From Vibrio albus (GTDB lineage: Bacteria; Pseudomonadota; Gammaproteobacteria; Enterobacterales; Vibrionaceae), in the NCBI RefSeq assembly GCF_003144035.1, contig NZ_QFWT01000010.1, forward strand, positions 124,001 through 188,000: 64,000 nt of DNA, given 5' to 3'. This document shows positions 55,030-64,000 of the stretch, in pieces. The notes beneath the pieces are model-generated. The model saw only the letters and a list, made by a program, of their open reading frames with translations, searched no databases and had not been told where the DNA came from. The translations under genes were made by a program, and so were the position numbers. Numbering within the stretch: the first letter of the stretch is position 1; each line of letters starts with the position of its first letter.

Positions 55030-56562
55030 TTATTCCTTCACTTGCTTGATTACGTCGATTACTGAACCATCGCGGTAGCGAACATAACCTACAACGTTGT
55101 CCAGATACTCGATTGGCTTAGCCTTACCAGTCAGCATTTCTGCACGTTGTTGTAGTTCTTCAATAGTACCAACCTGTACACCAGCTTCAACCAGACGAGC
55201 TTTGATGTCTTCACGGGCTGGGTTAACAGCAACACCATGGTCAGTAACCAGAACGTCAATCTGCGAACCAGGAGTAATCACGTTTAGTACAGAGTTAACC
55301 ACTGTTGGGATACGGCCACGGATAAGCGGAGCAACGATAATCGTCATGTTGGCAGAAGCGGCTGTGTCACTGTGACCACCAGATGCACCACGGATAACAC
55401 CGTCAGAACCCGTAATTACGTTCACGTTGAAATCTGTATCAATTTCCAGCGCACTCAGGATAACGACATCCAGACGATCAACCACTGCCCCCTTAGAAGA
55501 AGGGTTCGCATACTGGTTAGCAGAGATTTCAAGGTGATTCGGGTTACGAGCCAGAGAATCTGCTGCTACTGAGTCAAATGATTGTACATCCAGCAGAGTT
55601 TTGATCAGGCCTTTCTCGTGAAGATCAACCATAGTCGCAGTAATACCACCCAGACCAAAGTTAGCCTTGATGTCTTTCTTCACCATCTTATCTTCAAGGA
55701 AGCGAGTTACTGCCAGTGATGCACCGCCAGAACCAGTCTGAAGGTTAAAGCCATCGAAGAAATAGCCAGAATGCTCGATTACGTCAGCCGCTTTACGAGC
55801 GATCAGAAGCTCACGCGGGTTCGTTGTCATACGAGTTGCGTCACCACCGATTTTCGATGGGTCACCCACTTCTTCCACTTTCACTACTGCATCAACCAGA
55901 TCCTGAGCGATAGAAGCCGGGGCGTTAGGGAAAGGAACGATCTCTTCTGTCAGAACGATAGTATGTTTCGCGTACTGAGCATCGATTTTTGCGTAGCCCA
56001 GAGAACCACAACGAGAACGGCCTTTAATTGCGTTTGCGTTACCGAATTCGTCACTGCTTGATACACCAACGAATGCTACATCGATGTTCAGCTCACCAGA
56101 TTGAACCAGGTGTACACGACCACCGTGTGAGTGGATATGTACAGGCTCTTCAAGCAGACCACGTGAAATTTCTTCTGCCAGATCACCACGGAGACCAGAG
56201 GTGTAAATTTTGCTTACCACACCATTTTTAATGTGGCCAACAATAGGAGCATGAATAGCTGACAGAGAGCTTGAAGCCAGTGTCAGATTTTTAAAGCCCA
56301 TGGATGCGATGAGATCCATTGCCATGTTGATAATCTTGTCGCCACCACGGAATGAGTGGTGGAAAGAGACGGTCATGCCATCTTTAAGACCGGAGTTTGC
56401 AATCGCTTCTTCCAGTGATTCATATAGCTTGCGGCTACGTTTTGTTTCTTTATTCAGAAGGTGAGCAGTCAGGTCATGAGCACCAGCGTATGGCTTCATG
56501 TTTGCGTGACTGTCTGCGGAAATCTCAATTTCACGATTAAGTGCGTTTGTAATAGTCGTCAT
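55030..56562 (-). CDS. citF: Citrate lyase alpha subunit
   Basis: Citrate:acetyl-ACP transferase subunit, 510 residues, swapping acetyl for citryl on CitD. Family marks are FHHSFRGGDKIINMAMDLIASMG near residue 67, SHGGRVHLVQSGE, GNANAIKGRSRCGSLGYA, GSGGASLAVTRF and GASGGHSDTAA. It lies 9 bases after citE and 5 bases before citX within the cit operon, all on the minus strand. Confidence 0.96.
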   Translation of the reverse strand: MTTITNALNREIEISADSHANMKPYAGAHDLTAHLLNKETKRSRKLYESLEEAIANSGLKDGMTVSFHHSFRGGDKIINMAMDLIASMGFKNLTLASSSLSAIHAPIVGHIKNGVVSKIYTSGLRGDLAEEISRGLLEEPVHIHSHGGRVHLVQSGELNIDVAFVGVSSSDEFGNANAIKGRSRCGSLGYAKIDAQYAKHTIVLTEEIVPFPNAPASIAQDLVDAVVKVEEVGDPSKIGGDATRMTTNPRELLIARKAADVIEHSGYFFDGFNLQTGSGGASLAVTRFLEDKMVKKDIKANFGLGGITATMVDLHEKGLIKTLLDVQSFDSVAADSLARNPNHLEISANQYANPSSKGAVVDRLDVVILSALEIDTDFNVNVITGSDGVIRGASGGHSDTAASANMTIIVAPLIRGRIPTVVNSVLNVITPGSQIDVLVTDHGVAVNPAREDIKARLVEAGVQVGTIEELQQRAEMLTGKAKPIEYLDNVVGYVRYRDGSVIDVIKQVKE

Positions 56563-56571
56563 GTGGATGCC

Positions 56572-57447
56572 TTACTGTTTAATTCCTGATTCAGCACGTT
56601 GTAATGTCCAACGAGCACGTTCAATAATTGGTGCATCCACCATCTTGCCGTTAAGGGAAACCACACCAGAGCCCTGCTCTTCTGCTTCAGCAGCGGCTTC
56701 GATAACTGCATTGGCGTAATCCACTTCTTTCTGAGATGGAGCAAATACGTTATGAACCATTTCGATTTGGCGAGGGTTGATCAGGGATTTACCGTCAAAG
56801 CCCAGAGTCTTAATGTGCTCAGCTTCTTTCAGGAAGCCTTCTTCATTATTCGCATCTGAATAAACAGTATCAAATGCCATGATGCCAGCCGCACGAGCTG
56901 CCTGCAGAATTGAACAACGAGCAAAAAATAGCTCTGTACCTTCAGGTGTACGTTGCGTTCTTATATCACGAACATAGTCTTCTGCACCCAGTGCAATACC
57001 GATCAGGCGCTCCGATGCTACTGCGATTTCTACTGCGTTGTTGATACCCATTGCTGATTCGATTGCTGCCAGCATTTTTGTGCTGCCCACTTCACGACCA
57101 CACTCTGCTTCAGCAGCTGCAATCGTTTCTTCCATCAAATGCACGTCATCAGCAGAATCAGTTTTTGCCAGACGAATAACATTAACGCCAGCTCTGACCA
57201 TAGCTTTAACGTCTAGTGGACCCATTTCTGTTTCCAGGCCGTTAACACGAACTACGGTTTCGACTTCCTGATAAAGTGGGTGTTGAAGGGCATTGAATAC
57301 CAGCATGCGAGCGGTATCTTTTTCACGGATGGAAACAGAGTCTTCCAGATCGAACATGATAGCGTCTGGAGTATAGATAAATGAGTTGCTTAACATCGCG
57401 GCATTTGAGCCAGGAACAAACAACATACTTCTGCGTAATTTACTCAT
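56572..57447 (-). CDS. citE: Citrate lyase beta subunit
   Basis: Citryl-ACP lyase, 291 residues, which splits citryl-ACP into acetyl-ACP and oxaloacetate. HpcH/HpaI-like barrel marks include [48 protein letters not shown] and [11 protein letters not shown], with the magnesium-binding acids in FDLEDS and in GAEDYVRD. It begins at the last base of the citD stop codon (TAATG), so the two are coupled. Confidence 0.96.
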   Translation of the reverse strand: MSKLRRSMLFVPGSNAAMLSNSFIYTPDAIMFDLEDSVSIREKDTARMLVFNALQHPLYQEVETVVRVNGLETEMGPLDVKAMVRAGVNVIRLAKTDSADDVHLMEETIAAAEAECGREVGSTKMLAAIESAMGINNAVEIAVASERLIGIALGAEDYVRDIRTQRTPEGTELFFARCSILQAARAAGIMAFDTVYSDANNEEGFLKEAEHIKTLGFDGKSLINPRQIEMVHNVFAPSQKEVDYANAVIEAAAEAEEQGSGVVSLNGKMVDAPIIERARWTLQRAESGIKQ

Positions 57448-57740
57448 TATTGATCACCCCAGACAATTTCTTTTGCTCCTGACGCCCGCATCACTGCAGC
57501 CTGAACTCGCGCTTTAATTACACAATCAAGCGCCCCTTTATCGTTGACAGAAACAACCGCTGACGTTACACCTAACTCTGCCAGAGTGTCAGTAACGACT
57601 TTTCTGATCAGGTCATCAAATTGCTTTTCTACAGAACTTGTAACTTCAATGTCCAGGCTATTGTCTTCGGAAGGCATTATTTCTACCAGTAGATCACTGG
57701 ATTCTAGAGTCCCAGCGTAAGATCGCTGACTAATTATCAT
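57447..57740 (-). CDS. citD: Citrate lyase acyl carrier (gamma) subunit
   Basis: Acyl carrier protein of citrate lyase, 97 residues. The serine carrying the prosthetic group is in YAGTLESSD (residue 14 or 15). The rest is the family fold ending [21 protein letters not shown] precedes the ATG by 5 bases. It is the first gene of the lyase operon; citC (the ligase that activates the enzyme), usually upstream of citD, is missing here. Confidence 0.92.
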   Translation of the reverse strand: MIISQRSYAGTLESSDLLVEIMPSEDNSLDIEVTSSVEKQFDDLIRKVVTDTLAELGVTSAVVSVNDKGALDCVIKARVQAAVMRASGAKEIVWGDQ

Positions 57741-57887
57741 GTTTGCTCCTCGTGCATCTCGTATTAGATGGCGCTAAAAAAGTATGATTCGAGGCGGATG
57801 GGCAAGGGTATCACCAATTCGTCTACCCCCTATTTTCCGGACTGAGACAAAGGATTTAGCGATAATTATCAAGTTTCGATGCAGGCT

Positions 57888-57907
57888 AAAAACCATTAAT
57901 GATTTTT
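57888..57907. promoter_or_regulatory. AT-rich palindrome, candidate CitB-binding site
   Basis: AAAAACCATTAATGATTTTT is a 20-base dyad with one mismatched pair, 148 bases upstream of citD. CitB of Klebsiella binds AT-rich sites in a similar place, so this is a reasonable target, not a proven one. Confidence 0.45.
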
Positions 57908-57988
57908 ATGATTTTTAGTGGTGTGACTGGAAGAAAATACAGATGAAAAGACAGATGACAGAGGTTACCTTATTTTGGGAAAAGCTTC

Positions 57989-58013
57989 AGGCTCTCAGTG
58001 TGAGTGAGAGCCT
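57989..58013 (-). terminator. Hairpin after citB
   Basis: AGGCTCTCA pairs perfectly with TGAGAGCCT around a 7-base loop. On the minus strand no T tract follows, so termination strength is uncertain. Confidence 0.5.
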
Positions 58014-58061
58014 GTATTTATATCAAAAAGGATAAAAACAACAATAATAACTTATTGATAT

Positions 58062-58754
58062 TTAATTTGTTTTCACATAAACGCGCTCTGGTCGCCCAAC
58101 TCGTCCATGCTCGTTTTCAGCGGATAAAAATCCACTGGCTGAACAATATTCAAGATAGCGTCTGGCTGTTGTCTTACTGATACCAACGCGGTCACCCAAA
58201 CTCTCTGCTGTAAATTTCACACCCGTATTTTCATTGAATACCTGTTTTATCTTATCGAGAGTCAACTCACCAATACCTTTTGGTAGGGTCTCTGAGCATT
58301 TTTCACGGGCCTGGATATTAAACAGATCATCGACATGACGCTGACTGATATTGTCATAAGCATTAATAGCACTGTTGTATTTTAAGTATCGATTTAAAGT
58401 GTCTTTCAGTCGGTCATACGCAACTGGTTTCAAAAGGTAATCGAAACAGCCACAGTGCATGGCTTCTTTTACCGTATCCATTTCACTGGCTGCAGTCACC
58501 AAAATGACATCAGCTTTATGGCCGCTCTTCTCCGCTACGATTTCACGCAGCAAGTCGACACCTAATCCATCAGGAAGATAGTTATCCAGGATGATCAGTT
58601 TAGGTTTATTCACCTTAATCATGGTTCTGGCCATGCTCAGAGTCGACGCGATACCGACAGGCCTGAAGCGCATTGTCTGTCGTAAAAACTGGGCATGCAG
58701 TTCAGCGATACCGACTTCGTCTTCTACAATTAAAACGTCTATAGAATCCATCAT
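58062..58754 (-). CDS. citB: CitB-type citrate response regulator
   Basis: Response regulator of 230 residues. The receiver domain has the acidic pocket VEDE at 10-13, the phospho-acceptor D57 in IILDNYLPDG, and a conserved lysine in LLKPV; the C-terminal winged-helix region (about 165-230) has GDRVGISKTTARRYLEYC. It should activate citrate fermentation genes when phosphorylated by CitA. Its first ATG overlaps the stop codon of citA, so the two are coupled. The gene next along, citD, heads the lyase operon. Confidence 0.92.
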   Translation of the reverse strand: MMDSIDVLIVEDEVGIAELHAQFLRQTMRFRPVGIASTLSMARTMIKVNKPKLIILDNYLPDGLGVDLLREIVAEKSGHKADVILVTAASEMDTVKEAMHCGCFDYLLKPVAYDRLKDTLNRYLKYNSAINAYDNISQRHVDDLFNIQAREKCSETLPKGIGELTLDKIKQVFNENTGVKFTAESLGDRVGISKTTARRYLEYCSASGFLSAENEHGRVGRPERVYVKTN

Positions 58755-60370
58755 TTGTTACCGTTATTTGGAATAAATATTGAGAATATAGTGCCTTTAG
58801 GCTCGGCATCATCCACCAAAATAACACCACCAGCATTGTTCACGTATCGATTGATCAGATACAGGCCTATACCGTGCCCTTCCTGATCACCCTTGCTGGT
58901 TACACCACGAGTAAAAATAGTGCCGGATATTTCAGGGTCAATGCCACAACCGTTATCTGCAATTTCAATAACAAGCTCATTGCCGGCATCAGTAATGAGT
59001 AGGGTAATAATTTTATTACTGTCCGGATTGTTGAGTGTTGCTTCAAAAGCATTATCAATAAGGTTGCCTATTACCGCAGATAATTCATCTGCCTGAATAT
59101 TCGCCGTTAAGTTATACAACTGACATGTTGGGTCAAACTGTAAGTCTAGTCCCAGCTCTCTGGAACGGGCATATTTCCCGAGCAGTATACCTGCAACTTG
59201 CTTACATTTTATTCTTGAACTGATAAAATCTATTAATTTCTGCTTCTTATTGTTTTCACTATTTATGAGTGCAAGGGCTGCATCACAATCACCTATTTCG
59301 ATCAAACCGGAAATTGTTGACAGCTTATTCGCATGCTCATGCCGCATTACACGGAGGTTCTCTGTATATTGCTTTATTTGAGTTAACTCTGCTGTTAATG
59401 AATTGATATCATCTTTATTACGGAAACTCACCACCCAGCCAATTAACACGTTGCCATCAAATATAGCTACCCGATTTGCGATTAACGTATGGCCATTAAT
59501 TGATACAATTTCATCCTTGATATTTTCGTCATAAGGCGTTTGAAAAAAGAACTGAGTTTGAGTCAGAAACTCCATAATACTGCGGTTTTTCAGTTCACTA
59601 CTGGCTTTTTCGGTACCAATAATCTCAGCGGCTGTTTTATTAACTGCTAAAATTTTTCCGGTCTTATTAATAGCAATAACGCCTTCGTAGACGGATTGTA
59701 AAATAGACTTCTGCAAATAAAGAGCAAGCGCAATTTCCGCTGGCTCCATACCATTCATCTTTTTCTTGATATGAGCAGAGAAAAACCAGGCACCAACCAA
59801 CGTTAGTAACAAAATGATACCTAACTCATACGCCACTGGTTTAGCATAAAACACCAACCACTGGTCAAAGCGATTCATCAGATACCCGACAGAGACAACC
59901 CCGATTATTTCTCCGTCGTAATCAATGATGGCACTTTTACCTCTCACACTGTACCCCAGTGTTCCTTTGCTGACAGAGGTGTAGGACTCCCCGTTTTCCA
60001 GTGCACCCGCATTATCGCCCCCTTGCATTGGCTGACCAATACGGTCTTTTACCGGGTGAGAAAGACGAATGCCCTTTTCATCACCAATAACAATGAAGCT
60101 GGCATCTGATATTTTCGTCAGGCGATTAATGACCCTTTCAATGGCAGGCAGGTTTTTGATCCGTACTTCCTGGATCAGTTTAGGATCACTGGCAATTTCT
60201 TCTGCCTGCACCAAAGCCCGGGTACTCACCTGGTGTTCTAACGTATCCAGTAATGTATTATGGAAATTGAACCCCATAAAAGCCATTTGCAGGCTCATTA
60301 GGGCTAAAATAAGAATAAACACTTTCAGACGAAATGAAGCCCCGGTCTTCATCTTTTCCATCACATTCAT
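58751..60370 (-). CDS. citA: CitA-type citrate sensor kinase
   Basis: Membrane sensor kinase of about 539 residues. TM1 (about 15-37) and TM2 (about 178-200) enclose a periplasmic PAS-type (Cache) domain that binds citrate, with the conserved VRIKNLPAIERVINRLT, then a cytosolic PAS domain (about 215-320), the histidine-containing segment RVMRHEHANKLSTISGL, and an ATPase domain ending GHGIGLYLINRYV. The chosen ATG at 60370 has AAGGA about 9 bases upstream; an earlier ATG at 60379 abuts that site. It pairs with citB by a short overlap. Confidence 0.92.
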   Translation of the reverse strand: MNVMEKMKTGASFRLKVFILILALMSLQMAFMGFNFHNTLLDTLEHQVSTRALVQAEEIASDPKLIQEVRIKNLPAIERVINRLTKISDASFIVIGDEKGIRLSHPVKDRIGQPMQGGDNAGALENGESYTSVSKGTLGYSVRGKSAIIDYDGEIIGVVSVGYLMNRFDQWLVFYAKPVAYELGIILLLTLVGAWFFSAHIKKKMNGMEPAEIALALYLQKSILQSVYEGVIAINKTGKILAVNKTAAEIIGTEKASSELKNRSIMEFLTQTQFFFQTPYDENIKDEIVSINGHTLIANRVAIFDGNVLIGWVVSFRNKDDINSLTAELTQIKQYTENLRVMRHEHANKLSTISGLIEIGDCDAALALINSENNKKQKLIDFISSRIKCKQVAGILLGKYARSRELGLDLQFDPTCQLYNLTANIQADELSAVIGNLIDNAFEATLNNPDSNKIITLLITDAGNELVIEIADNGCGIDPEISGTIFTRGVTSKGDQEGHGIGLYLINRYVNNAGGVILVDDAEPKGTIFSIFIPNNGNK

Positions 60371-60522
60371 ACATCTCATTCCTTATAATTGTATTTTGTA
60401 GTTGTCCAGGATCCATTGAACAGATATAAAATAAAATTATATGTAGATTTATTTTTAGCATAAGTAATAAATCTAAAACTTGTGAAGTCAACGGGTGACC
60501 AATGTAACCCTATAGGATCAAC

Positions 60523-60546
60523 AAAAGGGAGAACGGTGCCTCCCTT
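60523..60546 (-). terminator. Hairpin after oadB
   Basis: On the minus strand AAGGGAG pairs with CTCCCTT around an 8-base loop and is followed by TTTTGTT. It would separate the oad genes from citAB. Confidence 0.6.
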
Positions 60547-60570
60547 ATTCATCAATGTGTTAGTGTTATA

Positions 60571-61872
60571 TTAACCAAGCACATACTTGATCATTACACC
60601 GGCTGCAACAGCAGAGCCGATAACACCAGCAACGTTTGGCCCCATTGCATGCATCAGCAGGAAGTTCTGTGGGTTCGCTTCCAGACCAATCTTGTTAGCA
60701 ACACGAGCCGCCATTGGTACCGCAGACACACCCGCAGAACCAAGCAGTGGGTTAACCTTATCCTTGCAGACCTTATTCATCAGTTTCGCCATCAGAAGGC
60801 CAGCCGCGGTACCCACACAAAATGCCGCAATACCCAACGCCAGGATACCCAGCGTCTGAGGCTGCAGGAATTTATCAGCCATCAGCTTAGAACCAACCGA
60901 CAGGCCAAGGAAGATGGTCACAATGTTGATCAGTGCATTCTGAGCCGTGTCAGACAGACGCTCAACCACGCCACACTCACGCATCAGGTTACCGAAGCAG
61001 AACATACCCATCAGCGGAGTCGCAGAAGGCAGAAGCATCGCAATCAGAACCAGCAACATCAGAGGGAAGCACACTTTTTCAAGTTTGTTTATCGGACGAA
61101 GTTGCTTCATCTGAATAGAACGTTCTTCCTGTGTAGTCAGAGCTCGCATAATTGGCGGTTGGATCATTGGAACCAAAGCCATGTATGAGTATGCCGCAAC
61201 TGCAATTGCACCCAGAAGTTCAGGAGCCAGTAAGCTTGATACGTAAATCGCTGTCGGACCATCCGCACCACCGATGATGCCAATCGCAGCTGCCTGAGCA
61301 ACGCTGAAGTCCATGATACCTAATTGGCTCAGACCCAGTGCACCCAATACCGTTGCGAAGATACCAAACTGTGCTGCTGCTCCCAAAAGGAGTGTTTTTG
61401 GGTTAGCCAATAGTGGACCAAAGTCGGTCATGGCACCCACACCCATGAAGATCACCAGAGGACCAACACCCGATGCGATAGCAACACTGTAGAATGTGTA
61501 CAACATACCATCGGTGTACTGATACTGTTCTGCCAGTAGTTGCAATTTCATCGCCTGCTCTGGCGTAGCCATATGCGCAGCATGTTTTACTGCTTCAATT
61601 GAAGTATCCGTAATATTCAGAATACCGGCAAACAACTGCATCACATCCGGTTTTGCTGCATGAATAGCCGCATCCACCGCATTAATTGCCAGGTTAGCTT
61701 CCGGAAGGTTCGAAAGAATGCCGCCCAGACCAATCGGAACCAAAAGCAGAGGTTCAAACCCCTTAACAATAGCCAGGTAAAGCAACACCATGCCCACAAG
61801 GATCATGACTGCCTGGCCCCACTGCATATGCAGGATACCAAAGTCGTTAATCAGACCTAAAACGCTGTCCAT
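60571..61872 (-). CDS. oadB: Oxaloacetate decarboxylase beta subunit (sodium pump)
   Basis: Integral membrane subunit of 433 residues that decarboxylates carboxybiotin and exports sodium. The marks are [33 protein letters not shown], with the sodium-binding aspartate in GADGPT, and later [23 protein letters not shown] and [23 protein letters not shown]. About nine to ten membrane helices are seen. It follows the free-standing biotin carrier gene by 9 bases. The product of the lyase reaction, oxaloacetate, is its substrate in citrate fermentation. Confidence 0.95.
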   Translation of the reverse strand: MDSVLGLINDFGILHMQWGQAVMILVGMVLLYLAIVKGFEPLLLVPIGLGGILSNLPEANLAINAVDAAIHAAKPDVMQLFAGILNITDTSIEAVKHAAHMATPEQAMKLQLLAEQYQYTDGMLYTFYSVAIASGVGPLVIFMGVGAMTDFGPLLANPKTLLLGAAAQFGIFATVLGALGLSQLGIMDFSVAQAAAIGIIGGADGPTAIYVSSLLAPELLGAIAVAAYSYMALVPMIQPPIMRALTTQEERSIQMKQLRPINKLEKVCFPLMLLVLIAMLLPSATPLMGMFCFGNLMRECGVVERLSDTAQNALINIVTIFLGLSVGSKLMADKFLQPQTLGILALGIAAFCVGTAAGLLMAKLMNKVCKDKVNPLLGSAGVSAVPMAARVANKIGLEANPQNFLLMHAMGPNVAGVIGSAVAAGVMIKYVLG

Positions 61873-61876
61873 TTCT

Positions 61877-62470
61877 TACCCTTAAGCTAGTGCTAGTAGT
61901 GCATCGCCAACCTGAACGGCATCGCCTTCAGATACAGCCAGAGATTCAACTTTACCGTCACGTGCTGCTTTGATTTCTGTTTCCATTTTCATGGCTTCCA
62001 GAATCAGCAGTGTTTCACCTTCTTTCACCATCTGGCCGATCTTCGCGTGGATTTTCCAGATATTACCGGCAAGAGGAGCCGCGACAGTTTCAGCATCACC
62101 TGCTGGTGCAGCTGCAGGAGCGGCCGCCGGAGCTGTATTTGCTGCGGCATCTGCACCTTCGCTGATTTGAACCACGTAAGTCTGGCCATTTACTTTTAAT
62201 GTATATTCAGTGCTCATTTTCTACCCTTAAGCTAGTGCTAGTAGTGCATCGCCAACCTGAACGGCATCGCCTTCAGATACAGCCAGAGATTCAACTTTAC
62301 CGTCACGTGCTGCTTTAATTTCTGTTTCCATTTTCATGGCTTCCAGAATCAGCAGTGTTTCACCTTCTTTTACCATCTGGCCAATTTTTGCATGGATCTT
62401 CCAGATATTACCGGCCAGTGGAGCCGCAACAGTTTCAGCATCACCGGATGGTGCAGCTGCAGGAGCCGCT
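61877..62470. repeat. Tandem duplication of the 3' end of oadA, offset 345 bp
   Basis: Bases 61877-62125 and 62222-62470 are nearly identical, including the stop codons and the AAGGGTA ribosome binding sites beyond them. The offset of 345 equals the biotin-carrier gene plus its 9-base spacer. Differences are about a dozen, mostly silent, and fewest in the 3' 85 bases. Confidence 0.9.
61882..62217 (-). CDS. Free-standing biotin carboxyl carrier protein, copy of OadA C-terminus
   Basis: A 111-residue biotin carrier between oadA and oadB. The N-terminal strand [19 protein letters not shown] is followed by an Ala/Pro-rich linker and the biotinyl domain with the lysine in EAMKMETE. Its last 72 residues are identical to the end of OadA, and its N-terminus is similar to the linker region of OadA. 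It starts with ATG after AAGGGTA, the same sequence that precedes oadB. It could serve as a mobile carrier between the OadA and OadB subunits or add biotin capacity to the pump. Usual oad operons have oadG, oadA and oadB without it. Confidence 0.9.
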   Translation of the reverse strand: MSTEYTLKVNGQTYVVQISEGADAAANTAPAAAPAAAPAGDAETVAAPLAGNIWKIHAKIGQMVKEGETLLILEAMKMETEIKAARDGKVESLAVSEGDAVQVGDALLALA

Positions 62471-64000
62471 GCTGAAGCTTCACTTGCTGCAGCAATAACT
62501 TCAGGGTCTGCACCTTCATTAACCTGAATAACAAACGACTTGTTGTTAACGTTTACAGTGTAAACTGCGTTGTCAGCCACTGCTGCTTTTGGAGCTGCAT
62601 CAGCTGCGGTCGGAACAGGTTCGAAAGCGTCTGGGTTATTACGGTTTTCAAGGAATTTCCATGCAACCTGATCGAACAGAGCAACAGTCAGAACGTCATC
62701 AACGGCATTTTCAGCCAGTTCAATGCCTTTCTCTTTCGCCTGAGCAGTCACTGACTCAGTCAGGCTTGCCATTTCTGGTTCGATCACGTCAGCCGGGCGG
62801 CAAGTGATCGCTTCCGCACCATCCAGTACACGCTCTTGCAATGCAGCATCAACAGGAGCCGGAGTCTGGCCGTATTCACCTTTCAGTACACCCGCAGTTT
62901 CTTTAGTGATGGTCTTATAACGCTCACCCATGATTACGTTAATGACAGCCTGAGTACCAACGATCTGAGAAGTTGGTGTTACCAGAGGAATGTGACCCAG
63001 ATCTTTACGTACGCGAGGAATCTCTTCCAGAACTTCATCGATACGGTCGATAGCGTTCTGTTGCTTAAGCTGGCTTTCCATGTTCGTCAGCATGCCGCCA
63101 GGTACCTGTGCAACAAGAATGCGAGAGTCGATACCTTTTAGCTGACCTTCGAATGCGCCGTATTTCTTACGAACTTCTCGGAAGTAAGCTGCGATGCTTT
63201 CGACTTTCTCAAGATCCAGACCAGTATCACGCTCAGTGCCTTTCAGTGCAGCAACAATAGATTCAGTCGCAGGGTGGCCATAAGTACCACTCATAGAAGA
63301 GATAGCCGTATCAACGCGATCAACACCCGCTTCGATTGCTTTTAGCAGAGTCATGTCTGCCATACCTGCCGTTGAATGACAGTGCAGGTGCAGTTCAACA
63401 TCAAGTTGTTTCTTAAGAGTAGAAACCAGTTCGTACGCCTCGTATGGAGACATAACACCAGACATATCTTTAATGGCGATTGAATTTACACCGCACTCTA
63501 CAAGCTGCTCTGCAACATCAACCCAAGACTGCATAGTGTGAACAGGGCTGGTTGTGTAACAGATAGTACCTTGAGCGTGAGCACCCTGACGGTTAACCGC
63601 CTGAATAGACTGCTTCATGTTACGAACGTCGTTAAGCGCATCAAATACACGGAATACGTCCATACCATTTGCGACTGCACGCTCTACAAATTTATCTACT
63701 ACATCATCAGCATAGTGACGGTAGCCAAGAATATTCTGACCACGGAACAGCATTTGCTGTTTGGTGTTTGGCATAACTTTTTTCAGTTCTCTCAGGCGAA
63801 CCCATGGGTCCTCACCAAGAAAACGGATGCAGGAATCAAAAGTTGCACCACCCCAAGATTCAAGAGACCAGTAACCGATCTCATCCAGTTTTGAGGCAAT
63901 TGGCAGCATGTCATCTAAACGCAGACGTGTTGCAAATAGTGACTGGTGAGCGTCACGCAGTACCACATCCGTGATACCAAGTGGCTTGTTTATTTTGGAC
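62227..64000 (-). CDS. oadA: Oxaloacetate decarboxylase alpha subunit, start codon at window edge
   Basis: Carboxyltransferase and biotin carrier of the sodium-pumping oxaloacetate decarboxylase, about 591 residues. The carboxyltransferase domain opens [24 protein letters not shown] (metal ligands in RDAHQS), with [11 protein letters not shown], the carboxylated-lysine SIAIKDMSG, and [11 protein letters not shown] middle region (about 310-440) leads to the C-terminal biotinyl domain with EAMKMETE. In this frame [11 protein letters not shown] runs right to the edge, and the last base of the window is the third base of what is most likely the ATG. The oadG gene is not visible and probably lies beyond. 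Confidence 0.95.
   Translation of the reverse strand, partial: SKINKPLGITDVVLRDAHQSLFATRLRLDDMLPIASKLDEIGYWSLESWGGATFDSCIRFLGEDPWVRLRELKKVMPNTKQQMLFRGQNILGYRHYADDVVDKFVERAVANGMDVFRVFDALNDVRNMKQSIQAVNRQGAHAQGTICYTTSPVHTMQSWVDVAEQLVECGVNSIAIKDMSGVMSPYEAYELVSTLKKQLDVELHLHCHSTAGMADMTLLKAIEAGVDRVDTAISSMSGTYGHPATESIVAALKGTERDTGLDLEKVESIAAYFREVRKKYGAFEGQLKGIDSRILVAQVPGGMLTNMESQLKQQNAIDRIDEVLEEIPRVRKDLGHIPLVTPTSQIVGTQAVINVIMGERYKTITKETAGVLKGEYGQTPAPVDAALQERVLDGAEAITCRPADVIEPEMASLTESVTAQAKEKGIELAENAVDDVLTVALFDQVAWKFLENRNNPDAFEPVPTAADAAPKAAVADNAVYTVNVNNKSFVIQVNEGADPEVIAAASEASAAAPAAAPSGDAETVAAPLAGNIWKIHAKIGQMVKEGETLLILEAMKMETEIKAARDGKVESLAVSEGDAVQVGDALLALA

Larger units (their letters stand above)
57741..58061. 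other. Control region between citB and citD
   Basis: 321 bases without a gene. It should carry the promoter for citD. Seen in it: an AT-rich palindrome at 57888-57907 (a candidate CitB site), a hairpin at 57989-58013 after citB, and the citD ribosome binding site. Confidence 0.5.

Noticed and set aside
60587..61188. Reading frames opposite oadB
   Set aside because: Shadow frames of the strongly coding oadB strand, with unlikely amino acid composition.

Overview
The window looks like a piece of the main chromosome of a Vibrio or close Vibrionaceae relative. The strongest marker is a complete luxP-luxQ pair, the AI-2 quorum-sensing receptor of vibrios. Most other genes (CreA, DUF496/TmaR, DUF406, the YccS-HelD-MgsA neighbourhood, the citrate fermentation cluster with a sodium-pumping oxaloacetate decarboxylase) are typical gamma-proteobacterial core or semi-core genes. 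I saw no tRNA, rRNA, insertion sequence, prophage or CRISPR array.

Layout. 1-7.2 kb: the end of a ClcA chloride/proton antiporter, two HAD phosphatases, the CreA lipoprotein, formate-tetrahydrofolate ligase behind a PurR-type operator, an OmpA-like lipoprotein and a membrane-anchored FKBP isomerase. 7.4-12.8 kb: mgsA, helD and yccS, an arrangement related to the E. coli yccS-yccF-helD-mgsA block but without yccF. 12.8-16.6 kb: luxPQ. 16.7-25.9 kb: a TraF-like outer-membrane protein, GIY-YIG protein, YceH, TmaR, YgjV-like, a TetR regulator, DUF406, a secreted 20-residue repeat protein, an acyltransferase, two little-known proteins, and a divergent adenylyltransferase/nadE pair. 26.1-37.7 kb: a large HD-GYP receptor with a periplasmic solute-binding domain, the xanthine dehydrogenase operon xdhABC, and an operon of a chemoreceptor plus a hemerythrin-EAL protein. 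37.8-45.7 kb: glgA, a cupin/DUF4336 pair, ycbX, pyrC (second PurR-type operator), an AraC regulator beside a DUF4382 lipoprotein, and a 43-residue protein.

45.8-52.3 kb is a beta-diglucoside or chitobiose-type PTS locus: LacI repressor, IIA, 6-phospho-beta-glucosidase, IIC, IIB, and a second divergent IIC. LacI-type operators lie at both control regions and a CRP-like site lies between the divergent units. 53.6-64 kb is the anaerobic citrate cluster, all on the minus strand: oadA, a free-standing biotin carrier, oadB, citA, citB, citD, citE, citF, citX, citG. CitAB should sense citrate and activate the cluster; citrate lyase splits citrate into acetate and oxaloacetate; the Oad pump decarboxylates oxaloacetate and exports sodium. 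citC, oadG and a citrate carrier are not in view and may lie past base 64000.

The most notable points are the free-standing biotin carrier, which is a tandem copy of the OadA C-terminus with 72 identical residues; the hemerythrin-EAL fusion co-transcribed with a chemoreceptor; the HD-GYP receptor with an enlarged catalytic domain; the operator architecture of the PTS locus; and several unexplained repeats (a 102-base inverted repeat at 37.7 kb and 20-base direct repeats before the phosphoglucosidase gene).
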